A program made the position numbers and the translations under genes. Below, piece by piece: positions 35,794 through 43,527 of a DNA stretch of 64,000 bases (positions are counted from its first letter, which is position 1; every line of letters starts with the position of its first letter). This DNA comes from Candidatus Scatomonas pullistercoris. Lineage in GTDB: Bacteria; Bacillota; Clostridia; Lachnospirales; Lachnospiraceae. A model generated the notes under the pieces. The model did no database searches. It worked only from the letters and a program-made list of their open reading frames with translations, and had not been told where the DNA came from. The DNA lies in the NCBI GenBank assembly GCA_018713515.1, contig DVOO01000029.1, positions 57,154-121,153 of the forward strand, read 5' to 3'.

Positions 35794-36420
35794 TCAGAAA
35801 TTCAGCGGTTCTTTTTTCTCCATGGCTTTGTCAAATTCCGGATTAAAATAATAATAATTCCGGCTGTCCAGCTTTTCCTTTACCTTCTCCAGGGCCTCCC
35901 CAAATCGCTGAAAATGCACGATTTCCCGGCTTCTCAGGAACTTCAGGGGCGCTCTGACATCCGGGTCCTCTATGACCCGCAGAAGATTGTCATAGACCGT
36001 TCTGGCTTTCTGTTCCGCAGCCAGATCTTCTGTAAGATCTGTAATGGCGTCTCCCTTTGACTGGAGCTCCAATGCGGAAAAAGGAAGGGCAGAAGCCGCC
36101 TGGGGCCACAGCCCGGCCGTGTGATCAATATAATACGCGTCAAAACCTGCCGTCCTCAGCTGCTCCGGCGTAAGATTCCGGGTAAGCTGAAAGACCATGG
36201 CGCAGATCATCTCCATATGGGCCATCTCCTCGGTGCCGATATCGGTCAGAAGACCTCCCACGGTCTTTACCGGCATGGAATACCGCTGGGCCAGATAGCG
36301 CACGGAGGCCGACAGCTCACCGTCCGGCCCTCCGTACTGGCTGATAATCAGCTGTGCCGTTTTCGGACAGGTTTTCGTGATTTTCACCGGAAACTGAAGC
36401 CTTTTTTCATAATTCCACAT
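35794..36420 (-). CDS. cotJC: Spore coat protein CotJC (manganese-catalase family)
   Basis: This 208-residue ferritin-like four-helix protein begins MWNYEKRLQFPVKI, as CotJC does. Metal-ligand Glu/His residues occur in DIGTEEMAHMEMI and SREIVHFQRFGEAL, so the dinuclear site looks preserved. In Bacillus CotJC is a coat protein related to Mn-catalases and is encoded in cotJABC. The start overlaps the upstream cotJA-cotJB fusion gene by 14 bases, giving coupled synthesis. It implies an endospore-forming organism. Confidence 0.93.
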   Translation of the reverse strand: MWNYEKRLQFPVKITKTCPKTAQLIISQYGGPDGELSASVRYLAQRYSMPVKTVGGLLTDIGTEEMAHMEMICAMVFQLTRNLTPEQLRTAGFDAYYIDHTAGLWPQAASALPFSALELQSKGDAITDLTEDLAAEQKARTVYDNLLRVIEDPDVRAPLKFLRSREIVHFQRFGEALEKVKEKLDSRNYYYFNPEFDKAMEKKEPLNF

Positions 36421-36850
36421 GACCGCACTCTCCTTCCCAGGGCAGGCTTCCCCCCGCCCAGCAAAAGTCTTCCGCCCCTCTCTGACCGTTTAAAATGCAG
36501 CAGCGGCTCAGGGGATAAAACTGTTCCGCGAACCTGCGGGACAGCTCTTCCTTTTCCTGCAGCTTTTCCCTGTACAGGGACAGAGCCTCCGGATCCTGCG
36601 CATGGGTATCCAGATACAGAGTCAGATCATCCAGGACAAAGGCTGTCTCCCCGATGCGCGCCAGCAGCTTCTCTCTTTCCGTCTGCTCCCGGCCCGGGCA
36701 CTGCAGAGTCTCCGTCTGCTCTTCTGCCGCGAAAAACGGCTTGTACAGTTCCCTGAAAATGGTTCCCTTCCGCATTGCCTCCTCATCGCAAAAAAGCGCT
36801 CCCCAGGACTGAACCGGGACGGAGGAAATGGCCAGTGTTTGTCTCTCCAT
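36407..36850 (-). CDS. cotJAB: CotJA-CotJB fusion spore coat protein
   Basis: About 147 residues starting at MERQTLAISSVPVQSWGALF behind AAAGGAG; the track adds 12 spurious residues. Residues 8-45 match CotJA (VPVQSWGALFCDEEAMRKGT, IFRELYKPF). Residues about 62-120 match CotJB (LLARIGETAFVLDDLTLYLD, THAQDPEALSLY). These are normally two genes, and here a short charged linker joins them in one frame. The C-terminal extension (CCILNGQRGAEDFCWAGGSL) adds cysteines. It precedes and overlaps cotJC. Its ribosome site lies inside a long inverted repeat described separately. Confidence 0.85.
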   Translation of the reverse strand: MERQTLAISSVPVQSWGALFCDEEAMRKGTIFRELYKPFFAAEEQTETLQCPGREQTEREKLLARIGETAFVLDDLTLYLDTHAQDPEALSLYREKLQEKEELSRRFAEQFYPLSRCCILNGQRGAEDFCWAGGSLPWEGECGHVEL

Positions 36851-36853
36851 AAT

Positions 36854-36928
36854 AAAACTCCTTTCGACAGATCTGCCGAAACACACGTTCGTATTTCGGT
36901 AAATATAGTATCTGTCAAAAGGAGTTTT
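36854..36928 (-). promoter_or_regulatory. Long inverted repeat containing the cotJ ribosome site
   Basis: AAAACTCCTTTTGACAGAT and ATCTGTCGAAAGGAGTTTT pair over 19 bases with one mismatch, with a second inner stem (CCGAAA/TTTCGG) in the 37-base loop. The downstream arm holds the Shine-Dalgarno AAAGGAG and the tail reads TTTTATT. It may terminate the upstream operon, hide the cotJ ribosome site, or be a pair of operator half-sites. Confidence 0.65.
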
Positions 36929-36971
36929 CTAGACGAAGCAAATCCAGCCAGCCGTTCCAGTATTTTCAGCT

Positions 36972-39134
36972 TTACAGAAATCCTTTCCATCTGAAATAAA
37001 TTTTTTTCCAGAAGGGCAGCTTTTCATAAAGGGCTTTTACTGCTTTTCTGTAAAGCATCCTTGCCTCTTTTCCTTTTTCCGCGGAATGTCCGCTGTAGGC
37101 CTCTTCCCGCACAATTTCCAGCAGGTTCTCTACTTCCTTTCCGTCAAGTCCCGGGACAGCCTCATCCGGGCACATGAGAAACTCCCGCCCGTCTCCGCCG
37201 GCTTTTTTCAGCTTTCCGGCTGCCCGAAGCGCCTGGCGCAGCAGAGTAAATATCTCCCGGGCATCCATATGGCTGACGGCCGGTCTCTGAAATTCTCCCT
37301 TCAGAAAGAGAAGGGCGGCCAGCACCACAAGCCCCAGCAGAAAGAGCTCCGCCAGAATCAGAAAATCCGCTGTCCCTCCATCTCCCGCTCCGGAGAAGGC
37401 TTTCGTCGGGGCCGCTTCCGCCGGCTGGGCGGAAAGGGCCCCGGTCCGGAAACGGCCGGGCTTGGAAAACTGTTCCAGCAGGCTCAGATCCAGACCCGCG
37501 TAGGAGGGCGTGCCCCCATCCCCGGAGGGCGAAACTTCCACCGGCATCCAGCCGTAATCTTCCATAAAAATCTCCGGCCAGGCATGTGCCTCTTCATCCG
37601 TCACAGACGCCGACCAGCTTCCATCCGCCTCCTGTTCGAAATCCGAAGCCGGAACCGCGTAGCCGGCCGCATAGCGGGCCGGAATCCCGTAAAACCGGTA
37701 GATCAGGACGGCCGCGGAAGCAAAATGCTGGCAGTATCCCTCCCGTCCTTCAAAAAGAAAGTACTCCGCAGGGTCCTGATTCAGCGGAAAAAGGCCCGGC
37801 GTCCTGGTATAGTGCATTTCTCCCAGAATCTGCAGTATAAAGGCCGTAATTTCCTCCAGGCTCTCCAGCGGATTCTCCCGGCACAGACTGGACAGGCGCT
37901 CTGTCCCCGCTTCCGGGACTCTTGTATATTCCTGCTGTATTTCCTTTTCATAGGCCTGCTGGGCTTCCCGGTACCATTCTGCGTACATCCGGTAGCTTTC
38001 CGGAATCGCGTCCCAGTCTACTTCCATTTCCGATCTGGGCTGATAAAAGTACAGGCTGACTCCCTCTCCCAGATTCGTCATGCGGCCTCTCATGGAGAGG
38101 TAGGGCACATACGTATTGTCATCGGAAGAATCCAGATTCCGGATCTGCAGAGCCGCAGCATGCTGCACCTCCTCCCAGCGGATATCAAGGCTCAGCATAA
38201 AATACATATTTTCCAGCATCCCGGGAATCCAGCTTTCATATTCTCCCCAGTGCAGCGTATTGTCCTCCATCCGCTCGTACACTTCCTCCTCCTGGGCCGG
38301 CTGCCATACACCGTTTTCATAGGCGCCGCCGCTGAAGGATTTCAGATAAACCGTTTCTTCCGGACGTGTCGCACTGCTGATCTCCAGCTTCTCCTCACCG
38401 GTGGGATACAGATTGCCGCGGCTTACGGTACCGTCATTCACCTGAACGGGGGAGCCCTGCATCCGCTTCACCGTCCTCTGTACGTATCCCTCCGCCGCAA
38501 AGGCGGCCTGGTAAAACCACTCCGGATTAAGCTGCACCAGAAGCAGCGCCGCCGCGAACAGAAGAGAAAGAAGGCCGGCCATGGACAGCCGCGGCCCTCC
38601 CTGCAGAACCCAGAAAGAAATCTGAAAAATACAGAACAGGAACACCGTTGCCATTCCCGGGAAGATGCCCAGGAAAGGGGCCAGCAGCAGATACGCGGTG
38701 GTCAGCACGTACAGCGGCCAGTGCAGGCCGGCTCTGATCTCCAGCAGAAACACGAGTGCCGCAAAAAGGAGGCTCAAATACAGCACCGCTCCGTCAGCTG
38801 CCGCCCCGGTGCCCGGGCGCCCCCGCAGCTGCTCCAGAACCATCCGCAGCTGCTCCCGGAGCGCCGGCACAAGAACCGGCAGCAGGCAGGCAGCCGCCCC
38901 GGCACACCCGGCAGCCAGCCGCCTTCTCTTCCGCTCCATACGCCCGATCCGCGCCAGGATCCAGGGACAGAGCAGAACCGGCGGCAGGCAGAGCCACAGC
39001 TGAAAATGAAGCCCCTCTAAAGAACGAAAGAACAGAAGGAAGCCGCCTGCCGCGGCAGAGATAAGAAACAGCTCCGCGGCCCGGAATTTTTTTTCTTTAT
39101 TCTGTTTTGACCAAATTACAGCCGTTTTTTCCAC
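36972..39134 (-). CDS. Membrane-bound transglutaminase-like domain protein
   Basis: About 720 residues from a GTG start (VEKTAVIWSKQNK) that stands 6 bases behind GGGAGGA; the track version begins within the DUF58 gene. The N-terminal 200 residues hold about six hydrophobic helices. A large extracellular part follows with the transglutaminase core: catalytic Cys in GREGYCQHFASAAVLIYR, then His in DEEAHAWPEIFMEDYGWMPV. One more helix lies near residue 595 and a cytoplasmic tail follows. It is the third gene of a MoxR-DUF58-transglutaminase operon, a common but poorly understood membrane-associated set. Confidence 0.9.
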   Translation of the reverse strand: MEKTAVIWSKQNKEKKFRAAELFLISAAAGGFLLFFRSLEGLHFQLWLCLPPVLLCPWILARIGRMERKRRRLAAGCAGAAACLLPVLVPALREQLRMVLEQLRGRPGTGAAADGAVLYLSLLFAALVFLLEIRAGLHWPLYVLTTAYLLLAPFLGIFPGMATVFLFCIFQISFWVLQGGPRLSMAGLLSLLFAAALLLVQLNPEWFYQAAFAAEGYVQRTVKRMQGSPVQVNDGTVSRGNLYPTGEEKLEISSATRPEETVYLKSFSGGAYENGVWQPAQEEEVYERMEDNTLHWGEYESWIPGMLENMYFMLSLDIRWEEVQHAAALQIRNLDSSDDNTYVPYLSMRGRMTNLGEGVSLYFYQPRSEMEVDWDAIPESYRMYAEWYREAQQAYEKEIQQEYTRVPEAGTERLSSLCRENPLESLEEITAFILQILGEMHYTRTPGLFPLNQDPAEYFLFEGREGYCQHFASAAVLIYRFYGIPARYAAGYAVPASDFEQEADGSWSASVTDEEAHAWPEIFMEDYGWMPVEVSPSGDGGTPSYAGLDLSLLEQFSKPGRFRTGALSAQPAEAAPTKAFSGAGDGGTADFLILAELFLLGLVVLAALLFLKGEFQRPAVSHMDAREIFTLLRQALRAAGKLKKAGGDGREFLMCPDEAVPGLDGKEVENLLEIVREEAYSGHSAEKGKEARMLYRKAVKALYEKLPFWKKIYFRWKGFL

Positions 39135-39148
39135 GGTCTTCCTCCCTG

Positions 39149-40195
39149 CTACAGACACAGTACCAAACGTTCCAGTTCTTCTGCGTAACCTTCCTCCGAA
39201 AAGGCAAACAATTCCTTTCCATTCAAAGTAAGCCGAAGATCCAGCCCCAGCCATAATCCCTGGCCGCAGAGCGCCGGAGCGCCGGAGATTTCTTTTATAT
39301 CCTCTTCTCTCCCGCACAGCCACAGCAGAATCTCCTGTACAGCTTCCCGGTTATCCGCCCTCTGGCTGTATGCTTCCTTCCGCCCCTTTTTCCATACCAG
39401 CTGTACCGAAGCCTGCCCCTCTATCAGCCCGTTCAGCACTGCGGACAAAATCTCCATAAATGCATCCAGACGCCTGGCTGTCACATGCTCTCCGCTCTGC
39501 AGATCCAGATGCAGCAGCACCGTTTTTTCCTCCTCCGGCTGGCATTCACGCACCAGCAGCCTGTCATTTCTGGCGGACTGCTTCCAGTGGATCCGCCGGC
39601 TGGGATCTCCCGGCGCGTATTCCCGGATCTGACGAAATTCCCCCTCCCCGTTTTTCTGTGCGGGAAGCAGAATTCCTTCCGCTCCCGGCCGCTCCGGAAA
39701 ACTGCCGGCCGCCTCCACCCGCACAGCTCTCGGCGGCGGAAGCACAGCAATCCGGAGCTCCCCGCCGGTCCGGATCCGTGACCGGAACAGATCCAGGGGA
39801 TCCGTAACCGTTCCCCGCAAAAGCCGCAGATGCAGCATCCCGCACCAGGCGGCCTGAAGGGACAGTCTCTCTTCCGCCTTTCCCACCGGGACCTTCCTAA
39901 GCTGCGGCTCCTCCTGCCAGTAGCGGCACTCCACCCGGAGCCGGCAGCGGCCCGGGGGAAAACGTCCTGTGTATTCCGTCTTCACCGGGCACTCCGCTTC
40001 CCGTCCCTTTTCCGCCACAAGAAATTCTCTGGAAAATCTTGCTCTGAACCTGCGCCCAAGAAAACGGGAAACCACAAACATGGCTGCCAGAATCAGCAGT
40101 TCCGTTACCGCAAGGGCCATCAGAGAAAACAGATGGTACATCCCCGCCAGGTACCAGGTAAAGCCGGCGGCCGCCAGAAGCAGAAGGCCTTTCAT
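39149..40195 (-). CDS. DUF58 domain-containing protein
   Basis: This 348-residue protein has two N-terminal hydrophobic helices (LLLLAAAGFTWYLAGMYHLF and the next). The DUF58 signature YAPGDPSRRIHWKQSARND occurs about two thirds along, before a vWA-like region. DUF58 proteins are encoded with MoxR ATPases and transglutaminase-like proteins, as here, and are thought to act with MoxR in assembling membrane complexes. It overlaps moxR by ATGA and is followed 14 bases later by the transglutaminase gene. Confidence 0.9.
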   Translation of the reverse strand: MKGLLLLAAAGFTWYLAGMYHLFSLMALAVTELLILAAMFVVSRFLGRRFRARFSREFLVAEKGREAECPVKTEYTGRFPPGRCRLRVECRYWQEEPQLRKVPVGKAEERLSLQAAWCGMLHLRLLRGTVTDPLDLFRSRIRTGGELRIAVLPPPRAVRVEAAGSFPERPGAEGILLPAQKNGEGEFRQIREYAPGDPSRRIHWKQSARNDRLLVRECQPEEEKTVLLHLDLQSGEHVTARRLDAFMEILSAVLNGLIEGQASVQLVWKKGRKEAYSQRADNREAVQEILLWLCGREEDIKEISGAPALCGQGLWLGLDLRLTLNGKELFAFSEEGYAEELERLVLCL

Positions 40196-41142
40196 ATTGC
40201 CTTCTCCAGGGGGGGCTTTTTCACGGATTTCCGTATTTTTTCCACGATATCTGAAGGCCGCAGCCCCTCATATCCCGCTTCGGGGCTCAGCCGGATCCGG
40301 TGCTGGATAATATAGGGAAACTGCTCCTCCACATCCTCCGGTATTACGTAGGACCGTCCCTCCAGCCATGCCGCGGCCCGGGCCATCTGCACCAGGGCGA
40401 TCGTGGCCCGGGGGCTTCCGCCTCTCTCCAGATATTCATTTTCTCTTGTCTTTCTGACCAGCTCCAACAGATAGCGGCAGACAGATTCTTCCACATGTAC
40501 CCGGCAGATTTCCCGCTGAATCTCTTCCAGCCCCTCTCTTTCCATAACAGGGCAAAGCCTGTCCACGGCCTTTTCCTTCTGGATGCCCATGGCCATGGCC
40601 AGCTCGCTCTCAAAATCCGGGTATCCGATGGTCAGGCTTATCATAAAACGGTCCATCTGCGCCTCCGGCAAGGGCTGCGTCCCTGCGCTGCCCGCCGGAT
40701 TCTGCGTAGCCACCACCAGAAAAGGGGATGGCACCTGTCTGGTAACTCCCTCCACGGTGACGCGTCTCTCCTCCATCACCTCCAGAAGCGCCGACTGGGT
40801 TTTCGGAGAGGTGCGGTTTATCTCATCGGCCAGCAGAAGATTACAGAACACGCTTCCCTCCTGATATACGAATTTTTCCTGATCTCTCCGGTAGATGGAA
40901 AAGCCTGTGAGATCTGAAGGGAGGACATCCGGCGTAAACTGGATTCTCCGGTAGTCCAGCTCCATGGCCCGTGAAAACGCCAGGGCCAGCGTTGTCTTTC
41001 CCACCCCCGGTATATCCTCCAGAAGGATATGGCCGTTGGCCAGAAAAGCCAGCATGATCTCCCGGACCTCCGTACTTTTACCCAGGATCACCCGGTTTAC
41101 CTGCTCCATCACCTTTTGAACCTGCATCTGTCTGCTTCCCAA
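40192..41142 (-). CDS. MoxR-family AAA+ ATPase
   Basis: About 316 residues. AAAGGAGG lies 7 bases before an in-frame TTG (reading LGSRQMQVQKVMEQVN), which I take as the start. The nearest ATG is 22 bases away from the ribosome site and the track start is further upstream still. Walker A is EDIPGVGKTTLALAFS, Walker B LLADEINRTSPKTQSALLE and sensor 1 VVATQNPAGSAGTQPLPEAQ, all canonical for MoxR. The C-terminal lid contains RGGSPRATIALVQMARAAAW. It probably works as a chaperone-like partner of the DUF58 protein. Confidence 0.92.
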   Translation of the reverse strand: MGSRQMQVQKVMEQVNRVILGKSTEVREIMLAFLANGHILLEDIPGVGKTTLALAFSRAMELDYRRIQFTPDVLPSDLTGFSIYRRDQEKFVYQEGSVFCNLLLADEINRTSPKTQSALLEVMEERRVTVEGVTRQVPSPFLVVATQNPAGSAGTQPLPEAQMDRFMISLTIGYPDFESELAMAMGIQKEKAVDRLCPVMEREGLEEIQREICRVHVEESVCRYLLELVRKTRENEYLERGGSPRATIALVQMARAAAWLEGRSYVIPEDVEEQFPYIIQHRIRLSPEAGYEGLRPSDIVEKIRKSVKKPPLEKAI

Positions 41143-41200
41143 GAATTTTCCTCCTTTATCTTCTGACTGCCCCGGCCGGAACAACCGCGCGCCGGGAAAA

Positions 41201-41818
41201 CTAACGGATAAAATTTGTAGGTTCAAAGGCTTCCTTCTCCGGAAGTCCGTACTTTTCCCTGCCCAGCGCGATGGCCTTCATCAGAAAAACCATATTTCTG
41301 GCCAGCGTTCTCATGGTCTGAAGCCCTTCCGCATCTCTGGACGCTTCTTCCGGTTCCCGTCCGTGCACTCCGTTCCAGTACTGGCTGGAAACTATGGGCA
41401 TGCCCGAGATTGTAAAATATTTGTTCAGCTCATCGAAGGTTGCCGTCAGTCCTCCTCTCCTGGCCACAACCACGCTGGCTCCGGCCTTCATGGTCTTATC
41501 AAAGGAGGTGCTGAAAAACAGCCGGTCCAGGAAAGAGACCAGGGTGCCGTTGGCGGAGGCAAAGTAAACGGGGCTGGCGATAACCAGCCCGTCACAGGCT
41601 TCAAACTTCGGGGCAATCTCATTCACACAGTCATCGAAAACGCATTTTCCCTTCTCCGCGCAGCTCCTGCAGGCAATACAGCCTCTGACCGGCTTGTTCC
41701 CCACCTGGATAATCTCCGACTCCACTTCCTCCTGCCGGAAAATCTTCTCCATTTCATGGAGCGCGATATACGTATTGCCCTCTCTGTGGGGGCTTCCATT
41801 GATCATTAATACCTTCAT
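41201..41818 (-). CDS. Flavodoxin-fold NAD(P)H-dependent reductase (iron-sulfur flavoprotein-like)
   Basis: This 205-residue protein has the FMN-binding phosphate loop MINGSPHREGNTY at residues 5-17 and the second loop ASPVYFASANGTL. Between them lies the cysteine cluster GCIACRSCAEKGKCVFDDC, spaced like the iron-sulfur-flavoprotein family. Such proteins use FMN, and in some members a 4Fe-4S cluster, to reduce quinones, oxygen species or unknown acceptors in anaerobes. It stands alone behind GAGGAGG, co-directional with the moxR operon but separated by 58 bases. Confidence 0.88.
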   Translation of the reverse strand: MKVLMINGSPHREGNTYIALHEMEKIFRQEEVESEIIQVGNKPVRGCIACRSCAEKGKCVFDDCVNEIAPKFEACDGLVIASPVYFASANGTLVSFLDRLFFSTSFDKTMKAGASVVVARRGGLTATFDELNKYFTISGMPIVSSQYWNGVHGREPEEASRDAEGLQTMRTLARNMVFLMKAIALGREKYGLPEKEAFEPTNFIR

Positions 41819-41865
41819 TTCGTTCCTCCTCGGTGATACAGTCTATATAACTTCATTGTCATGAT

Positions 41866-41936
41866 GTTGGGGACAAAAGTCCCCAACCAGGATGCCTGCG
41901 GATTGTTCCGTGCTGCGCACTCCCACAATCCCTGGT
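41866..41936. repeat. Structured intergenic element with nested inverted repeats
   Basis: GTTGGGGAC-AAAA-GTCCCCAAC is a perfect 9-bp hairpin. It is followed at once by ACCAG...CTGGT enclosing GGATTGT/ACAATCC and an innermost GTGC/GCAC stem. The whole 71-base block folds into two adjacent hairpins in the gap between trkH and the reductase gene. It has the look of a dispersed intergenic repeat, although only one copy is present in this window. Confidence 0.55.
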
Positions 41937-42023
41937 ATTATTGTTTATTATAGCAGGAAAAAATAAGTTTATGAAGATTCCATCCGTTATGGAGATATAA
42001 CCCTCCGGTTTACAGGCGCACAG

Positions 42024-42060
42024 AAAAAAAGGCCGTCGGATCTGTTCAATCTGACAGTCT
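42024..42060 (-). terminator. Terminator after trkH
   Basis: On the minus strand GACTGTCAGATT pairs imperfectly with GATCCGACGGCC and is followed by seven T residues. Confidence 0.7.
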
Positions 42061-42081
42061 TTTTTGTACTCTTTTCTGTAA

Positions 42082-43524
42082 TTATCCTCTTTTCTTCCAG
42101 GTGGAAGGACAGAACAGCAGCAGCAGGGGAAACAGCTCCAGTCTTCCCGCCAGCATGTCAAAGACCATCACGGCCTTGGACAGCGGACTGTAAATGCCGA
42201 AATTTCCCATGGGCCCCACATCTCCCAGACCCGGCCCGATGTTGTTCAGCGTAGCCGCCACCGCCGTAAAATTCGTCTCGAAGGGGAATTCATCTATGCT
42301 GAGAATCAGCACGGAAACCGCGAAAATCACCGCGTATGTAATAAAAAATACGTTGATGGAGCGCAGGGTTTCATGATCCACGGGATGGCCGTCCATCTTA
42401 ATCTTGCTGACGCTTCTGGGATGGGCGATGGACTGCAGCTCCTTGCGGATAGTCCGCAGAAGGATCAGGATCCGGGATACCTTAATGCCGCCTCCGGTGC
42501 TTCCCGCGCAGGCACCGGTAAACATCAGCATCACCAGAATATACTTCGACAGCTCCGGCCACAGATTAAAATCCGTGGTGGCATAGCCTGTGGTGGTGAT
42601 AATGCTTCCCACCTGAAACGCGGACTCCCGCAGGGATTCCGAAAACGAGGAATACATGCCGCTGATATTCCAGGTGATAACAGCCACCGATACCGCAATA
42701 ATCAGCACATACGCCCGCACCTCCTGCATCCCGAAGGCTGCCCCCGCTTTTTTGCAGAGGATCAGATAATAGAAAGAGAAATTGACGCCGAACAGAAACA
42801 CAAAAACAGTGATGATCCACTGCTGCAGCGGCGTGTATGTGGCACACCCGGAATTCAGCACCGAGAAGCCTCCCGTTCCGGCGCTTCCGAAGGAAATGCA
42901 GAGGGCATCGAAGCACTGCATGCCCGCCAGCATCAGAAGCACGATCTGAAGGACCGTCATCATAATATAGATCTTATACAGAAGGATTGCCGTATTTCTG
43001 ACCCTCGGCACAAATTTGGACACAGAGGGCCCCGGGCTCTCCGCCCGCATCAGGTTCATCTGAGAACCGTTTTTTACGGGAATCAGCATAAGGATAAACA
43101 CCAGGACCCCCATCCCGCCGATCCAGTGGGAAAAGCTCCGCCAGAACAGGCTTGTGTGGGAAAGAGCCTCCACATCGGACAGTATGGAGGAGCCTGTGGT
43201 CGTAAAGCCCGAAACAATTTCAAAGAGGGCGTCAATAAAAGAGGGAATTTCTCCCGTCAGCATAAAGGGAACCGCGCCAAAAACGCTCATCACAATCCAG
43301 GAAAGAGCCGCGGCCGCAAAGCCGTCTTTCTGGTAAATTTCCGTGTTTTCCGGTTTTCTGAAGGTACCCGCAAAACCCAGGGCCAGGCAGACCGCCATCC
43401 AGAACAGGTACCAGAGTCCCTCCCGTTCCCCATAAATCACCGCAGTCAGACAGGGGAGCGCGAGGATCGCTCCCTCCACCTTCAGAACCCAGGACAGAAC
43501 ATAGCGGATCATTGGAAAGTTCAT
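42082..43524 (-). CDS. trkH: Trk/Ktr potassium uptake protein, channel subunit TrkH
   Basis: This 480-residue membrane protein has the four pore-repeat architecture of the TrkH/KtrB family. The selectivity-filter segments are visible in each repeat: SGFTTTGSSIL, SAGTGGFSVLN, ITTTGYATTDF and GACAGSTGGGIKVSR. It passes K+ (coupled to H+ or Na+) under the control of a cytoplasmic RCK subunit, which is the trkA product encoded three bases upstream in the same operon. It is followed by a terminator. Confidence 0.94.
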   Translation of the reverse strand: MNFPMIRYVLSWVLKVEGAILALPCLTAVIYGEREGLWYLFWMAVCLALGFAGTFRKPENTEIYQKDGFAAAALSWIVMSVFGAVPFMLTGEIPSFIDALFEIVSGFTTTGSSILSDVEALSHTSLFWRSFSHWIGGMGVLVFILMLIPVKNGSQMNLMRAESPGPSVSKFVPRVRNTAILLYKIYIMMTVLQIVLLMLAGMQCFDALCISFGSAGTGGFSVLNSGCATYTPLQQWIITVFVFLFGVNFSFYYLILCKKAGAAFGMQEVRAYVLIIAVSVAVITWNISGMYSSFSESLRESAFQVGSIITTTGYATTDFNLWPELSKYILVMLMFTGACAGSTGGGIKVSRILILLRTIRKELQSIAHPRSVSKIKMDGHPVDHETLRSINVFFITYAVIFAVSVLILSIDEFPFETNFTAVAATLNNIGPGLGDVGPMGNFGIYSPLSKAVMVFDMLAGRLELFPLLLLFCPSTWKKRG

Positions 43525-43527
43525 TGC

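Noticed and set aside
37086-39020. 644-aa plus-strand ORF opposite the transglutaminase gene
   Set aside because: Antisense shadow; low-complexity basic sequence with no domain.
41938-42023. Possible mobile-element ends around the hairpin element near trkH
   Set aside because: No target-site duplication, transposase fragment or matching second end is visible in the window.
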